Assembly: GCA_033297205.1 (NCBI GenBank)
Contig: MU859183.1
Span: 36,992-100,991 of the forward strand
DNA length: 64,000 bases
Origin: Pseudoneurospora amorphoporcata
Lineage: Eukaryota; Ascomycota; Sordariomycetes; Sordariales; Sordariaceae
Reading direction: 5' to 3'
Notes under the pieces: generated by a model
Databases searched by the model: none
The model's input: the letters and a program-made list of their open reading frames with translations, nothing else
Told to the model about the DNA's origin: nothing
In this document: positions 34,149 through 45,640 of the stretch, piece by piece
How the letters are laid out: each line of letters begins with the position of its first letter
How positions within the stretch are numbered: position 1 is the first letter of the stretch
Made by a program: the position numbers and the translations under genes

Positions 34149-34748
34149 CTACCTCCTCCTCCTCCCAGCTTTCGTGATCCTAGCCTGCCCCATGACCCCC
34201 GCCAACGGCGGCGCTCCCAGTGTATCCGGATCCGGAGCCGCAACTCCACACCGTACCTTCACGCTCCTCCAGACCCCGCCAACCGCCCGCTCCTCGGGGA
34301 TGAACACCGTGTTCAAGTACCCCACGCAATTCGGCTCGTAAAACACGCGCGCTTCGCACCCGTCGGATTTGTTGGCTTGGAAGGCGCCGCAGCCTGCTGT
34401 TGCGGCGGGATTATCACCGGGGATGTTGTAGCATTGTGGCGCCGTTGTGATAGGGGTGTTATTGTCGGGGTTGAGGGGTGGCTGGGGGAGGTCGAGGAGG
34501 AGGACGGCGTGGCCGCGGCAGTCGGAGGGGCCGGGGACGCCGGAGAAGATGGTTGCGCGGACGGGGAGGTGGATGCTGCCGCCGTTGGCAGGTTGGTTGG
34601 CGGTGGAGGAGGGGTTGATCCTTAATTGGTCGTTGTCTTCTTCAAGGTCGGCGCTGGCGGGGAGTTGGGGGAGGGCGGTCGCTGGTGGTGGAAGTGAGGA
34701 CCACGTGAGGAGTGAGGATAGGAGGAAGAGAAGTTGTGGTTGAAGCAT
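34149..34748 (-). CDS. Small secreted cysteine-containing protein, function unknown
   Basis: Single-exon frame of 199 residues. An N-terminal hydrophobic stretch (MLQPQLLFLLSSLLTW) followed by small residues and ALPQLPA reads as a secretion signal with cleavage near residue 25-30. The mature part has six cysteines (in SDCRGH, PQCYN, AGCGAF, DGCEA, PNCVG and VRCGV), enough for three disulfides, and two N-glycosylation-type sites (NNT, NKS). The most conserved-looking block is ARVFYEPNCVGYLNTVFIPEE. This is the architecture of many fungal small secreted proteins, some of which are effectors, but no family can be named. It is the first gene after the assembly gap and is transcribed towards it. 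Confidence 0.7.
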   Translation of the reverse strand: MLQPQLLFLLSSLLTWSSLPPPATALPQLPASADLEEDNDQLRINPSSTANQPANGGSIHLPVRATIFSGVPGPSDCRGHAVLLLDLPQPPLNPDNNTPITTAPQCYNIPGDNPAATAGCGAFQANKSDGCEARVFYEPNCVGYLNTVFIPEERAVGGVWRSVKVRCGVAAPDPDTLGAPPLAGVMGQARITKAGRRRR

Positions 34749-35828
34749 GTTTGTGTGTTGATTGCGCGTGCTCAGGCTACGTGTGATTTTGGCCGGGTGA
34801 AGAGGTTGAAATTTTGATGCAAGACTCTAGGGGAGTAAGTATCAGAGAAACTGTTGTTCTGGAATACAAACCATCGCGAGCGTTGATGGGGACGGATAAG
34901 TTCATGATGCCAAGACTGTGCCGTTTCACAGTGGTTTCGACGAGACTCCCTAAGCGTAGCGTCACAACAACAAGGAGGTGTTCCGATACCTTATGTTATA
35001 TCGTCCATCCACCTTTTGGACATGATGTCAGAAACTCTGTGTATCGTAGGATCATTATTGCATTTTCTGCCTTCTTCAGATTTCCTCCAGCCTGACCAGG
35101 CGATGAAACAATCGACAAACATGGACTCACCCAACTGACGTCAAACCGTTCTTGGATCAAGATATTGGTATATTTCCTATTACTTAAGAACCTCCCATGA
35201 CCGTGATGGGAGCCGCACCCCTTTCCTGTCGGCATCCAGCCGTGTCCATACACCCTTGGCTCATGTTCTCCTTTCCCCAATCCCCTTGATTCTTCCCACC
35301 TCCCTCTCCACAACGTAATAGGTCTATATATACTTTTCCCAAGCCAGCCTCTTTGGAGGAGTGACCAGCCCACCGTTGCCATGCACGGATCCTATATCTC
35401 TTTTGTTATCCCCGCACAGAACTCCAGATACTACGACGCTCACTTAGATACCTCGAAAGCAAACAAAGTAGAAGACAGCCAAGACATGTGAGGGGCCAAC
35501 GGCAAGCCGCTGGGGACGGGTAAGAAGTATAAGACACTATGATACGAGATATTCGACAAAGAACCAAGAAAAGAAAATGGTAGTTATAACAAGTTTTGTA
35601 CACGAAGTTGATCTAGATGCAGAGGTATCTCGATTTCATAAGCCTCATACCAACACGGCGGCCACTCTTGCCTCCAGTGCCCCACGCCTTATAACCCGCA
35701 AGTAACATAGGCCCGAAGAAGGAAAAGACGGGTTTTAAGGATCGGAAAATGATGAAGAAATTGTTTTGTGCAACTCAGTAACGAAATGGCTGCACCAATC
35801 AATCGGCTTCCGAAGAGACAATATGCGC
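34749..35828. other. Intergenic region
   Basis: The 1080 bp between the small secreted protein and the 3' end of the large disordered protein show no supported gene, RNA or repeat. Confidence 0.55.
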
Positions 35829-38800
35829 TCAGAACATGCCGCTAGGGCTATTTGTGCTGTGGCTCGACTTGTTGAGAGAGAATGTTGAGCCATTCTCCCT
35901 CATATTGGCAAGAGCTCGCCCAACGCGGCCAGTTGATTCGATGTGAGGCTTACGCAGCCGTCGGCGATGGTCAGACTTTCCGGCCTCTTCGTCGTCACTA
36001 ACAGAGAAGGCGCTTTGAGTGTCAGCATCCGACCCAACCATGCTATCTGTCTGATTGGCAAATGGAGGGCGAGGCATTCCCATCCCGGCACCATCAGGAG
36101 AATCGCGCGAGGTCTCGCGTCTGCGACGAGGATTGATGGGTGGAACTGGAGGTGCCGTAGTAGGTACAGGCGGTACTCCCGCGTGGCTGCTTGGGCGAGA
36201 CCCGCCTTCTTGTGAATAACCATGGGGCAGATCCATCGTTGGCATGCGGCTAGTGGCCATCACGAATGTGGGTTCCGAGATTTCCCGTTTGTCTACAAAA
36301 CGCTTCGCTGTTTCTGAGGGTGGCTGGGAAGCTGCAGGCTGTCTTGACCTGGGACCGAAGGTTGGCGTTCCCGCTGGGGATCCCGAGGTATACGGCGAGG
36401 GGAGCATTGGCGATGCCGGAGATGGCTGCCCTGGGTAGGCGCCGTATCCCGCACGACCGGCTTTCAGATTTCCTGCAGACTTGGATCTATCAAGCGAGTG
36501 AGGCGAAGGCATGGTGGAAGGGGCGCCGCGATGGGGATGATGGCCTTGGGGTGGCATGATGGGAGACTGCTTGATGCCTGTGCCATGAAGACCAGGAGAG
36601 CGCATTGGGCCACGAGGGGTCCCGGGCGCCAATTGCCCGTCTTGTTGCAGCATATGATGGTGCAGCCGGCGGCTTTGGGACGTCGATCTTCCTCGGTTGG
36701 CCTCCGAATCACTTCTCTCACGGCTACCAGGCATGATGTGTGTAGGAGGAGAGTTGCGATGCATTCCGTATCCACGCTCCGGACTAGGGCCGCGTGAACT
36801 ATACTGCATCGGATGTATCCTCCCTTCCCTGCTCGGTGTTCGTCCCCTCCCCGGAGCTCTGGGAGGAGGCGATTGGAAGGCCAGTGGTTCCATATTGCTT
36901 GATTCATCCGGAGACTGCGCAGTCGTGGAAAGCTGCTGCTGTGCAAGGGCCTCAAGCTCCTTACGCTTCTGCAGCTCACGTTTAGCATTTCTGAATGCCA
37001 TCAATCCCGGGTGAGCGCTCGAAGTCTCCTCCTTGTCGTTTGCGGACTGAGATGAGCTGTCGTTCTCAGTCTCGGAACTATGACGAATCTGGCGCGCCTT
37101 GCTCCTCTCTGGAATTGCTTGTACGGCTGTCTCCCTCTCGTCAAATGAATCCTTGGTTGGGCTCCGAGAACTGCTCATGGTGCCGCCAAGGCCCAGAAGC
37201 TTTAGGGACTTGGATTGACTTCCCGAGGTATTCCGCGACCGATCAACCAGAGAGCTGGTGCTTGACTTTGCCTTAAGGACGCTGATACCCAAGGGGTTCA
37301 GGGAAGATTGACTGCCTTTATGGGAGGGAACTTCCGGCTGCCTGACTGGTGATGTCGCTCTGCTGCTATCAGACTCGGCATAAGAAGTCAGTCTTTCCCT
37401 AACTCGTCGTCGAGCTTCGGCCAGTTGACTTGCGAACTCGTCCAGTTCGCTGTCGGTATTGCTGGATCTGTTCGAAGGCTTGGACAGCCCGTGGTCGGTC
37501 GCACTGCTCGACCGGTTGGAGGGCGCGGGGTCTGCCGCAGGTGTTTCCTTCTGCAATGCTTCGGATGCCTGGTTGTCAGTGCTTGGCTTGGCACCATTTC
37601 CGTAGTAGGCCAGTGTCCATTCTTGTTCGGGCGCAATCCATGGGGTAATCTTGGGCTCCGGCAACATATCGAGCGATCGCGGCTCAGCACCGCTATTTTG
37701 AGTGGAAACACCCCAGATCGAGGAAGCATTGCTATCTGAGCGAAGGTGCGAACGAACAAGACCACCAAGTCCAGCGCTAGGGCCTAGAGTAGGAGAGTCT
37801 GCCGATGCAGGCTCGACTGACTCTTCGATTGAAATTGTTGGGTTTTGCTTTGCTGATGTGTTGATAGAAAGCGGGGGTGGAGCAGCAGCCCCCCTCAGCG
37901 CAGGATGTTCCTCATCGGCAGGACGCTGAAGGCTGAGCTGACCGGAAAGGGCTGCTAGAGCCTGGGCTTGAAGACTTTCGGGTGCTTGCGAATCGAGATC
38001 GGTAGATGCGGGCTCCTCTTCCAATGCTGGCTGAGTCCTGAGAGGCTCCCCTCGTGCCTCACAGGGCTGTCTGTGGGTGGACGACTCCCGCGAGCGAGCG
38101 GTGGCGAAAGAAGCATCAGACTCTGCCCGGAAGCGAGGGGTTGGCGTCTCGCGGCCCTGCTGCAGCTGGAGTTGGCGCTGGGCGTACTTGGTCTCGTCGT
38201 ATGGTTGCAAAGGCTTCTGAAACACTCCCATAGCGGTGGCTTTTCCAACATCGTTAGGCTGAATGGGCAACAGAGGGTGCGGTTCGCCAGTCTCGCTGAT
38301 TGGGGGACTGAGTGGAGGAGAGCCACCAAAGTTTAGCTTGGGATCCGCCTGGGGAGCAGCCCCATTTCCCAAGTCCCCAGTACCAGTCGCAGGAGTAGTG
38401 ATCGGAGGACTGACTGACCTTAGCTGAGGGGCGCTTGTTTTGCTTGCGAGGGTCCGTTCCTGGCCCAGCCGGTCACCAAGGGCCTTGACGCCCGAGGCCG
38501 CGGTCCTCTGGCGGTTGAGAGACTCGATCCTCGACAGTACAGAGGATTGTTCTGGCCCATCTTGGCTCGTGTTTTGCTCGTATAGGCGTCTCTTATGGGT
38601 CACCGATCGGTCAAGAATAGGGGTAGAAGCGGCTGAGGTAGGAGCAGTTGACACGTATCCTGCAGGCTGTGACGTGATCGAGTTGGCAGCAGTGGAATTG
38701 CGCACCATGATGGAAGCCGACGAGGTGGTCGAACTCGTCTCCCGTTTGCGATTGTATCCCACTGGGGGCGGTGACTCGGATCGTTGGTGGTCTTCATGCT

Positions 38801-39461
38801 CCTCATCCTGCTCGTGCCCCTCTTCAGTTTCATGCTCTTGTTGCTCCTTTTCTTTTTCAGAAATCCGCCAACGCTGAAAAGCGGACAAGGCGACATCGTC
38901 ATCGGCGTACAATGCTCGGCCACCCAGGCCGCCGGACTTGGCAGCAGGTACTTTGTAGATTTTTTGCCTTCCACCAAATAAGTTGTTACCCTCAATAGGT
39001 TTTCCGCGAGTTAATATGCTTCCACCATTGTCCCAATCAGCAGAAGCAATCGAATCGCTCCTGAGAAAGTGAGAAGAAGCTTTGATGGACTCCACCTCAG
39101 CAATGTCCCCGAGACCTCCGCCGGCTGCACCAAACCCAAAATCAGCAAGTCGTGATTGTCGCTTTGGGTATAGTACACTGTCGTCGCTGGCCTTGCCAAT
39201 CTTTGTGTTGGGGTCGTCTTGCTCTCTTAGCATAGAAAAGCGAGCTGACAGATTTGTCATCAAAAGACTCGTGCGGAAGTTGTCGTCGGAAGGAAGGGCT
39301 GTCGAGAGATCGAATTCCTTCTTGGGTTCCTCTACCGGTGCCTTCTTTCCCTTCCTGAACCCCTTAAAACCTGACAAGGAGGCGTGCTCCGAGTCTTCGC
39401 TAGAGCGGGCGAGAGCGGCGGCCTCCTCCTTGGCCTTCTTCTTGTTTCTGAAGCGATTCAT
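35829..39461 (-). CDS. Large, mostly disordered protein of unknown function
   Basis: Single-exon gene of 1210 residues when started at the Met before NRFRNKKKAKEEAA; an in-frame Met 14 codons upstream (39503) is less likely. The first 220 residues look ordered and conserved in style: a basic N-terminus, a KEFDLSTALPSDDNFRTSLLMTNLSARFSMLREQDD segment and GGRALYADDDVALSAFQRWRISEKEKEQQEHE. The rest is Ser/Pro/Gln/Arg-rich with many short SP and RSxS motifs, typical of phosphorylated scaffold proteins. The C-terminus again looks more ordered (SDHRRRLRKPHIESTGRVGRALANMRENG). I see no membrane segment, signal peptide or catalytic motif. I do not recognise the family; a cytoskeletal or polarity scaffold would be a guess. 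Confidence 0.85.
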   Translation of the reverse strand: MNRFRNKKKAKEEAAALARSSEDSEHASLSGFKGFRKGKKAPVEEPKKEFDLSTALPSDDNFRTSLLMTNLSARFSMLREQDDPNTKIGKASDDSVLYPKRQSRLADFGFGAAGGGLGDIAEVESIKASSHFLRSDSIASADWDNGGSILTRGKPIEGNNLFGGRQKIYKVPAAKSGGLGGRALYADDDVALSAFQRWRISEKEKEQQEHETEEGHEQDEEHEDHQRSESPPPVGYNRKRETSSTTSSASIMVRNSTAANSITSQPAGYVSTAPTSAASTPILDRSVTHKRRLYEQNTSQDGPEQSSVLSRIESLNRQRTAASGVKALGDRLGQERTLASKTSAPQLRSVSPPITTPATGTGDLGNGAAPQADPKLNFGGSPPLSPPISETGEPHPLLPIQPNDVGKATAMGVFQKPLQPYDETKYAQRQLQLQQGRETPTPRFRAESDASFATARSRESSTHRQPCEARGEPLRTQPALEEEPASTDLDSQAPESLQAQALAALSGQLSLQRPADEEHPALRGAAAPPPLSINTSAKQNPTISIEESVEPASADSPTLGPSAGLGGLVRSHLRSDSNASSIWGVSTQNSGAEPRSLDMLPEPKITPWIAPEQEWTLAYYGNGAKPSTDNQASEALQKETPAADPAPSNRSSSATDHGLSKPSNRSSNTDSELDEFASQLAEARRRVRERLTSYAESDSSRATSPVRQPEVPSHKGSQSSLNPLGISVLKAKSSTSSLVDRSRNTSGSQSKSLKLLGLGGTMSSSRSPTKDSFDERETAVQAIPERSKARQIRHSSETENDSSSQSANDKEETSSAHPGLMAFRNAKRELQKRKELEALAQQQLSTTAQSPDESSNMEPLAFQSPPPRAPGRGRTPSREGRIHPMQYSSRGPSPERGYGMHRNSPPTHIMPGSRERSDSEANRGRSTSQSRRLHHHMLQQDGQLAPGTPRGPMRSPGLHGTGIKQSPIMPPQGHHPHRGAPSTMPSPHSLDRSKSAGNLKAGRAGYGAYPGQPSPASPMLPSPYTSGSPAGTPTFGPRSRQPAASQPPSETAKRFVDKREISEPTFVMATSRMPTMDLPHGYSQEGGSRPSSHAGVPPVPTTAPPVPPINPRRRRETSRDSPDGAGMGMPRPPFANQTDSMVGSDADTQSAFSVSDDEEAGKSDHRRRLRKPHIESTGRVGRALANMRENGSTFSLNKSSHSTNSPSGMF

Positions 39462-42400
39462 AGTGGCGGTTTGTGGTACGATGTCGGGATGTGAAAAGCC
39501 CACAGTAGCGGAGAGGAGCGAGGCTAATTACCCCAGATCAGATCAGAATGGCGGATGGTACGATTTGCATTCCATCCAGGGATCTAGTGCAGATCGTATT
39601 TTGTGTGGGTTCACCCGAAGCGATCTGGTCGGTGGTCTGGCAAGACGAATGAAAGGACGTCCCGTCAAATTGTTTAGACGCTGGGTTGCCTTTCTATGTG
39701 AGGGAAAATTGTGTGTCAGCTTGGTCTCGTGCAAAGCGCAACAGCACCCCTTGCTCGTGCTCGCGGGGATCCCATCCTTTTGTACCAAGACCCCGGGCCA
39801 CTCACCGTATGTTTCGCCGCGTTACCGGGCGAATCCGAAGCCGTATTCCCGCCTTTTGTGGTCTACAAAATAGAGGGATCCGTGGTAAAGCCCTGAGCAA
39901 AAGACGTGAGTCTGGTACTGCGAAAGCTGCAGGGGTAATAGTGTCGAAAAGCCGAGGGGTCTTTACGATATCCCGATCTGTTTATCGCACAGCACTAATT
40001 TTCAAGTTTTCCGATTGAATATCGTCGGTCGACCGGGCGTGAGAAATTTCGGATGAAAAAGATAGCACAGTAAGCGAGTGTGGTGAAGAGAAATGGTCGA
40101 GATGTTTTGCCTTGGAAACAAAAGGCAGTATGGCGAAGGAAAGTTTTGTGGTATGTCAAGGATAGGACGATCTTGCGTCACACCCAGGTCCTTGGATTTA
40201 CTGGTATTTTGATCGCAGAATACCGGCAGATACTCGGGAGAAAAGAGCGGACGAAGAGAAGGCGTCGTCGGAGAAGAGGGTTACTTCTTCTTGTTCTTGT
40301 CGGCCAAGGTAAAAGGAGTGACGACCGGCGCGCGGGTACACCAAGTGCGGGCTGGATTTTAGAACGCCCGACAGCGACGAGAGGCTGAAGAGGGACTTGT
40401 CGTCGGACCTAAAGTTGGTGGTCGGAGGAAGGAAAATGGTCGGACGACAAGATGCGACGGGATGGCACGAGGTTTTTGGCTTGTATGGGTTGGGGGCCAG
40501 GCCTGGGAACCTGGATCTGGGGATGAAGCAAGGTGGAAAAGGTTAGGTCGCCGGGGAAGTTCACCTTCGGAGGAGGAGGAACCGTCAACTTTCTTTCTGG
40601 ATGCACTCTGCAGGGCAGGGCACGCGCACACGCAAGGAAGTCCCAGGGCTCATCCAGGCAACCGACCACCAAAGGGCACAAGGGCACAAGGGCACCTGCA
40701 ACCTCCACTGAGCCAGGGCAGGAACGACTGCAACAACACACCTGAACGGTGGGGCCATCCAGCACCTGGCAGCTAGAATAGGTACCTTAGTATTTGGAGC
40801 ACATTTGGAGCGCCTTGGCGGCCGACCTAGCTTCAGTTTTTCAACTTCATCGGGCATGGGGATGGAACCTGAGGAGCGACTCCTGCCGTGGACCGGATGA
40901 CCTCCGGTGGGGAGGGGGTGTGTTTATTGCAGGGTCAATTGAGCTCTGTCATTGGTCGACGAGATCCGTCCATGGAGAAAAAGGGGATTCAAAAGCAATT
41001 TGTGTGACAATGGAACGATCCCACCGTGCGTCTGCACCGCTCCCCGTCCCCTCCAAAAATGGTGCGCTTCGGTGCTCCAGGAAATGAAGCTGCCCAAGCC
41101 AATTTCATTGGGCCAAGTCCTCGAGAGAAAGTCGGACAGGGGCAAAAAAGAAAAATCAGAAACGCGACGACGAAAAACGAGTGGACAGTGCTCCTTTCAG
41201 GATTTCATCCTAAATTACCCCCTGGCTCCCAGTAGTCTCCAATCTGTTTCCGTCCCTGTAGAGTGCAGCCTGCACTGACCTCGCTGGCACTCCCCTCCAT
41301 GCAGTGGTCAGAGGTATGAGACGACGAAGGCATCATGGGGACGACATGGTAGAGTGCCATCAGATTGCCGCCAACCCTATGGAGAGCGATGAGCCAAGGC
41401 TACCAGATCGTCGACAACGAACAATCACGACTGACATTGGGATGGAGATGAGCTTTGTGATTATGATCTGGGGCGGCTGTCTTTGTGCTTGTTTTATGGG
41501 ATACCGGTTGTTTGGTTTGGGCTTGTTGCCCTTGCGCACTGACAGAAAAACCTGACAGAGAGGTTCGTCCCATCTCACGGGATTTCATCCCATGTTGTTC
41601 CCTGTAAGGTAACTTTGTCGGGTAGGGCAAGGCGGATCCCACTTTAAAGTGCTGCTTGTACTTACCTCTACCTCTTTTCACAGGAACATCCCTTATTTGC
41701 GACAATTTTCACGAGTCACGGTGTTCAACTCATCAGACATGCCCTTCCTTTTGGGTTTCTCTTTGTTTACCAATTGTTTTCCAACCTCTGAAATGGTTCG
41801 GAAACATATCCCTCCATCACCCGCTTTGTTGTTGGGCGCGGTGCCGGTGTGTACGTACCTTACCGTACCTATTGGATGGCGCTTGCGGCATGCGGATGCG
41901 GGCCCTGTCGCTAGGTAGTCGACGGCGGCAGGGCGTGCTGCAACCCACGACATCTTTTCACTACAGGTACAGGACAGTAAAGGTACCTACCTTTTATCTT
42001 ACAGTGCTGCATCTGACTTGTCTCCCGTCTCTAGGTGCCTTCCGTTTGCATAAAGACAACCTAAGCCGAGCATACGATTTGTTGGAGCCAAGAGAAAGCT
42101 CTCGGCTCTCTTCCTACAACTCAGAGCTGAATGCCCTGAATGTTTGGTCTAACAACGACCTGGAGGTACTCCCGCTACTATTCACGCAAATTGCCAACGA
42201 ATCCGTGTTGAAATAACATGTTGGAATTGTCATAGACCTTGTTAATACGAGGAGCGAGCCAGGCGAACAAGGTTCGTGCCGTCCTCACTAGCCGAGCCAT
42301 CTCGGGGCACCTGACATCCGCCAAGCATCACCACTAGTAGTCAACACCTCTGACCTGAACAGTGGCACAACACCGCGGCGGGAATAGAGACGGCTGCAAA

Positions 42401-43457
42401 GAATGGTTTTCCGTCGGCTATTTGCTCCCATGCTCTTTGCGTTATGGCCGGTCGGCACATGGGCTTACGGCCAAGAGTCAAATTATGGTTCGAGCGGGCA
42501 ATAGAGGCGGACGTGGGAATGATGGTGGCCAAAGTATCGAACCAGCCAGACGTCCAAAAGAGACACACATCTTGCCGGTGTGACACTGATGAGCCAGGAC
42601 TCGACCAACTGACTGAATTATTTACGGCGACGGATGTTCAGACTTGGGGTCTCTGTGCTACCGCGATATACGAATAAAACCTGGTCGGGTTCTGGCTGTG
42701 CGCCACGGATGCAGGCCATTGTCTTGTTCGGGGTCGACAATCACCCCAGACCGGACTCTGGCTGTCTCAATCTGCTCCCTCCTCCCCCGGATCTACACCA
42801 GAATGAAGACGCGAAGGACTTCAGCTTGCATGATTGGATGTATCAAGCCGCAGAGGCCAAACGAAGACTCATGCACCCCACGCCGCCGTCGTGGAGCTTG
42901 GGGGTTTGGGGTAGCCGGTAGACCAACAGACATGGAGAAGTGACGGACGTTGAGCGGACCAGCCACGGAATTCCACCCATTCACAGCAAACGGCAACATC
43001 AGTGGAGGCGGATCTTGCGTTTGTATCGGGCGACTGATAGTCGTGTCTTTCGCACCATCGTTTTGCTGGTTGGTATCACTGGCCGTTGCATTCAGCCAGT
43101 AGAGCCTCAACCCGTCCTGTTCAACCCCCTTCCGCCCTCCGATTGGATCCGTGCAGAGAAGCCTCCTGTCCATCTTTCATGGCGGTATCGCTGATGGCCT
43201 GCTGTGCCGTGCGCTGCGAGTTGGAAAAGAGGCGAGGGAATGTCAACAGAACGTTTATCCCGACATGTTTGTCATGTTGTTCGTTTGTGATCTCACCCAA
43301 TTACCGGATCACAGTTGGTGATTTTGTGAGGTTTTTCTTGGTGGATCTTGAAACATTGGCCATCAGATAAATCAAAATGCACGAAAGGATTCAGGTACGG
43401 CAGGCCCGCTAGACACACGCCCTCGCCAGCTCTAGCCGCCGCGACAGCCGTCCCACC

Positions 43458-43832
43458 TATAGTCAGATCCCCTGCAGGTGTTCCAACAACCCCAAAAACC
43501 TGGCTAAAGGGGTTGTTCGAACAGGGGGGGTTGCTCGCACTAGGGTAGGGTGCACGGGCCGCACCACCATACGTAACCACCCAAAAAAAGCCTACCTACC
43601 TATGCAGTATGCCGAGACTTTTGTCCCCCGCTATAAGACTATAAATCGGCGTTCAAACCGTACTTTCTACCCTTTTTTCCGTCTTGAAAAAAACTTTCAA
43701 CTCCCATACAAATTTAAGACCAACTTTTCACATTTGCTCTTCCATAGTAAAAAGCAAAATTTTCTTTGAAGGGTTGTTGCAACAGGGGGGGTTTCTCGTA
43801 CTGGGGGTTGCTGCAACAGGGGATCTGACTGT
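43458..43832. repeat. Palindromic repeat cluster, possibly a MITE relic
   Basis: Four related segments share a core of GGGTTGYTSSAACA followed by G-runs. Copy A (43458-43492) is inverted; copies B (43505-43548), C1 (43769-43802) and C2 (43803-43830) are direct. A and B face each other across 15 nt (43478-43492 with 43508-43522, 14 of 15 paired) and would form a hairpin. The outer ends of A and C2 match as AGTCAGATCCCCTG against CAGGGGATCTGACT, so the unit is bounded by inverted repeats of about 375 bp. The AT-rich spacer has no coding frame. Confidence 0.6.
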
Positions 43833-45615
43833 ACACGGATCGGCCAGGGCTTCCGCGATCCAATTAGGAGGAGCACTTGACGGCTGTACCTGACGCTAAA
43901 CCCAACCAGACTTAATGGGCACTCCACAACCACGAGAAATAAATGGAACCCTGATAATCTTGTGGAGGTGGCCGTTTTTGGCGCGCCTTCCGAATCTTGG
44001 GCCATCCCAGGTTTCCAAGATGAGCATCCCCCACCATTTTAATGCCAACTTGCAGCTTGGAAATGGAAATGTGAGTATCTTCAAATTGTTCCGCAGAGCG
44101 AAACTGATGACGGAACAGAATATATGATGAAACATGGAAAACAAAGAGGTCCCACCGTCCTGCATCGCCGTCTCAAGGTTTGTCCAAGACAGAAAAGAAG
44201 CCTCTCCCCCTTGACGAGAACTTGCACCATGAACGATATGATCACTTGACACAGTTGTATAGAGAAGAGGAAACGCGGAAATGATTCGGAGATAGGAGGC
44301 CGAGAGCAAATCTAGAAGGTCTGGTGCGCGAGAGTCAACAGCGCGGAGAAAGGCATACAAGGCAAATTTTTCCATGTCGGCGTCTCAGACATGCGTGGCG
44401 GTCACAAACACTTCTGACCCCCTTTATATCACCATAGTGTAACCACCTTGGTTGGGTTGAGTCGAATTTCCATCAAGACGTCCAGTTTACTTTGCAAGAG
44501 TCAGACTTTTGTCTCCTTTTCACCTCTTACTTTCTAGACAATTTCCTTCCCACGTTGGGCAGATGGGTACCTAATAAGGCGGCGGCCTTCATTTCACGCA
44601 CCCCCGTCTGTGACGATAGTTCCTCACCCAAATACAAGCGTCCTATGATCATCTTACCAAAGTCTCTCTCCCCAATCAAGACATCATCTCGGACTTTTCT
44701 ACCGTAACATAATCTGCTTTCCAACAATTGCATTCGACTTGCCCGCTACAAAGTGCGCATCATTTCCGCGACCTTGGAAGCTCGTGGTTGCGCCCCACAA
44801 CACCATGCCCGCGAGCACTGCATGATTGACACCACCTGGTGGGAAATCCTTCTGCCTTGGGGTCACTATTGAAATTTTGGGTCGGATTGGCAACGAAAAA
44901 GAAGCATTTTCCTTCTACCGGGCCCGCATGGGACTTGAGCGTTGATCAATCGGCCTAGAACCAAAACAAGCTCACTGGTATGGGATTCTGAAGAGTCCGT
45001 GTTCGAGAAGGGGAATCCGATGCGAACGCGATTTCGACCAGGAGAGATGGGGAGGGTGTGATCATGCTAAGGCATGGCACGTTCACTCACAACAGACAAT
45101 TCCCCCACAACAACACCCTTCCATCTCAATCTTATCAGATCCTGCAATTTCACCTTGCATTTCTGTCATCACCAACATACCTACACCCCTTTACCCTCTC
45201 TTTATCTTGCCTTCCTTACTTTTCCAACACATGAGCCCAAGCTCTCAACAGTCACACAAAGTAAACCCAGACCCTTTTGCCCGCCCGTCCGTCCGTCTAT
45301 CCTCCTCGTCAGACCTTCCCAGTCCGTCCTACATGGTATCAAGACACACAAGGTGACACCAAATCTCCGCTTGCACATCACGTGTTGCCGCAAGCACGGG
45401 TAAGGTCGCTCATACGAGTCCTCCCATTATCATTTGGCTGTGGCGCGCGGCAAGGTAACTGTCAATATCAATATTGTCAAGGCGGCCTTGCTTGAGAGTG
45501 GAGTAGAGTGGTACCTCGGTGTGACGGGCGCGGTCTCGGTGAGTCTCGGTTGTTGTTTTTGTAATTGTTGATTCGACCCGACGCGAGATTTCATAGACGT
45601 AGGGTTATATTGAAA

Positions 45616-45640
45616 ACACACACACACACACACACACACA
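45616..45640. repeat. (AC)n microsatellite
   Basis: Twelve AC units in a row lie within the gene-free interval. Confidence 0.95.
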
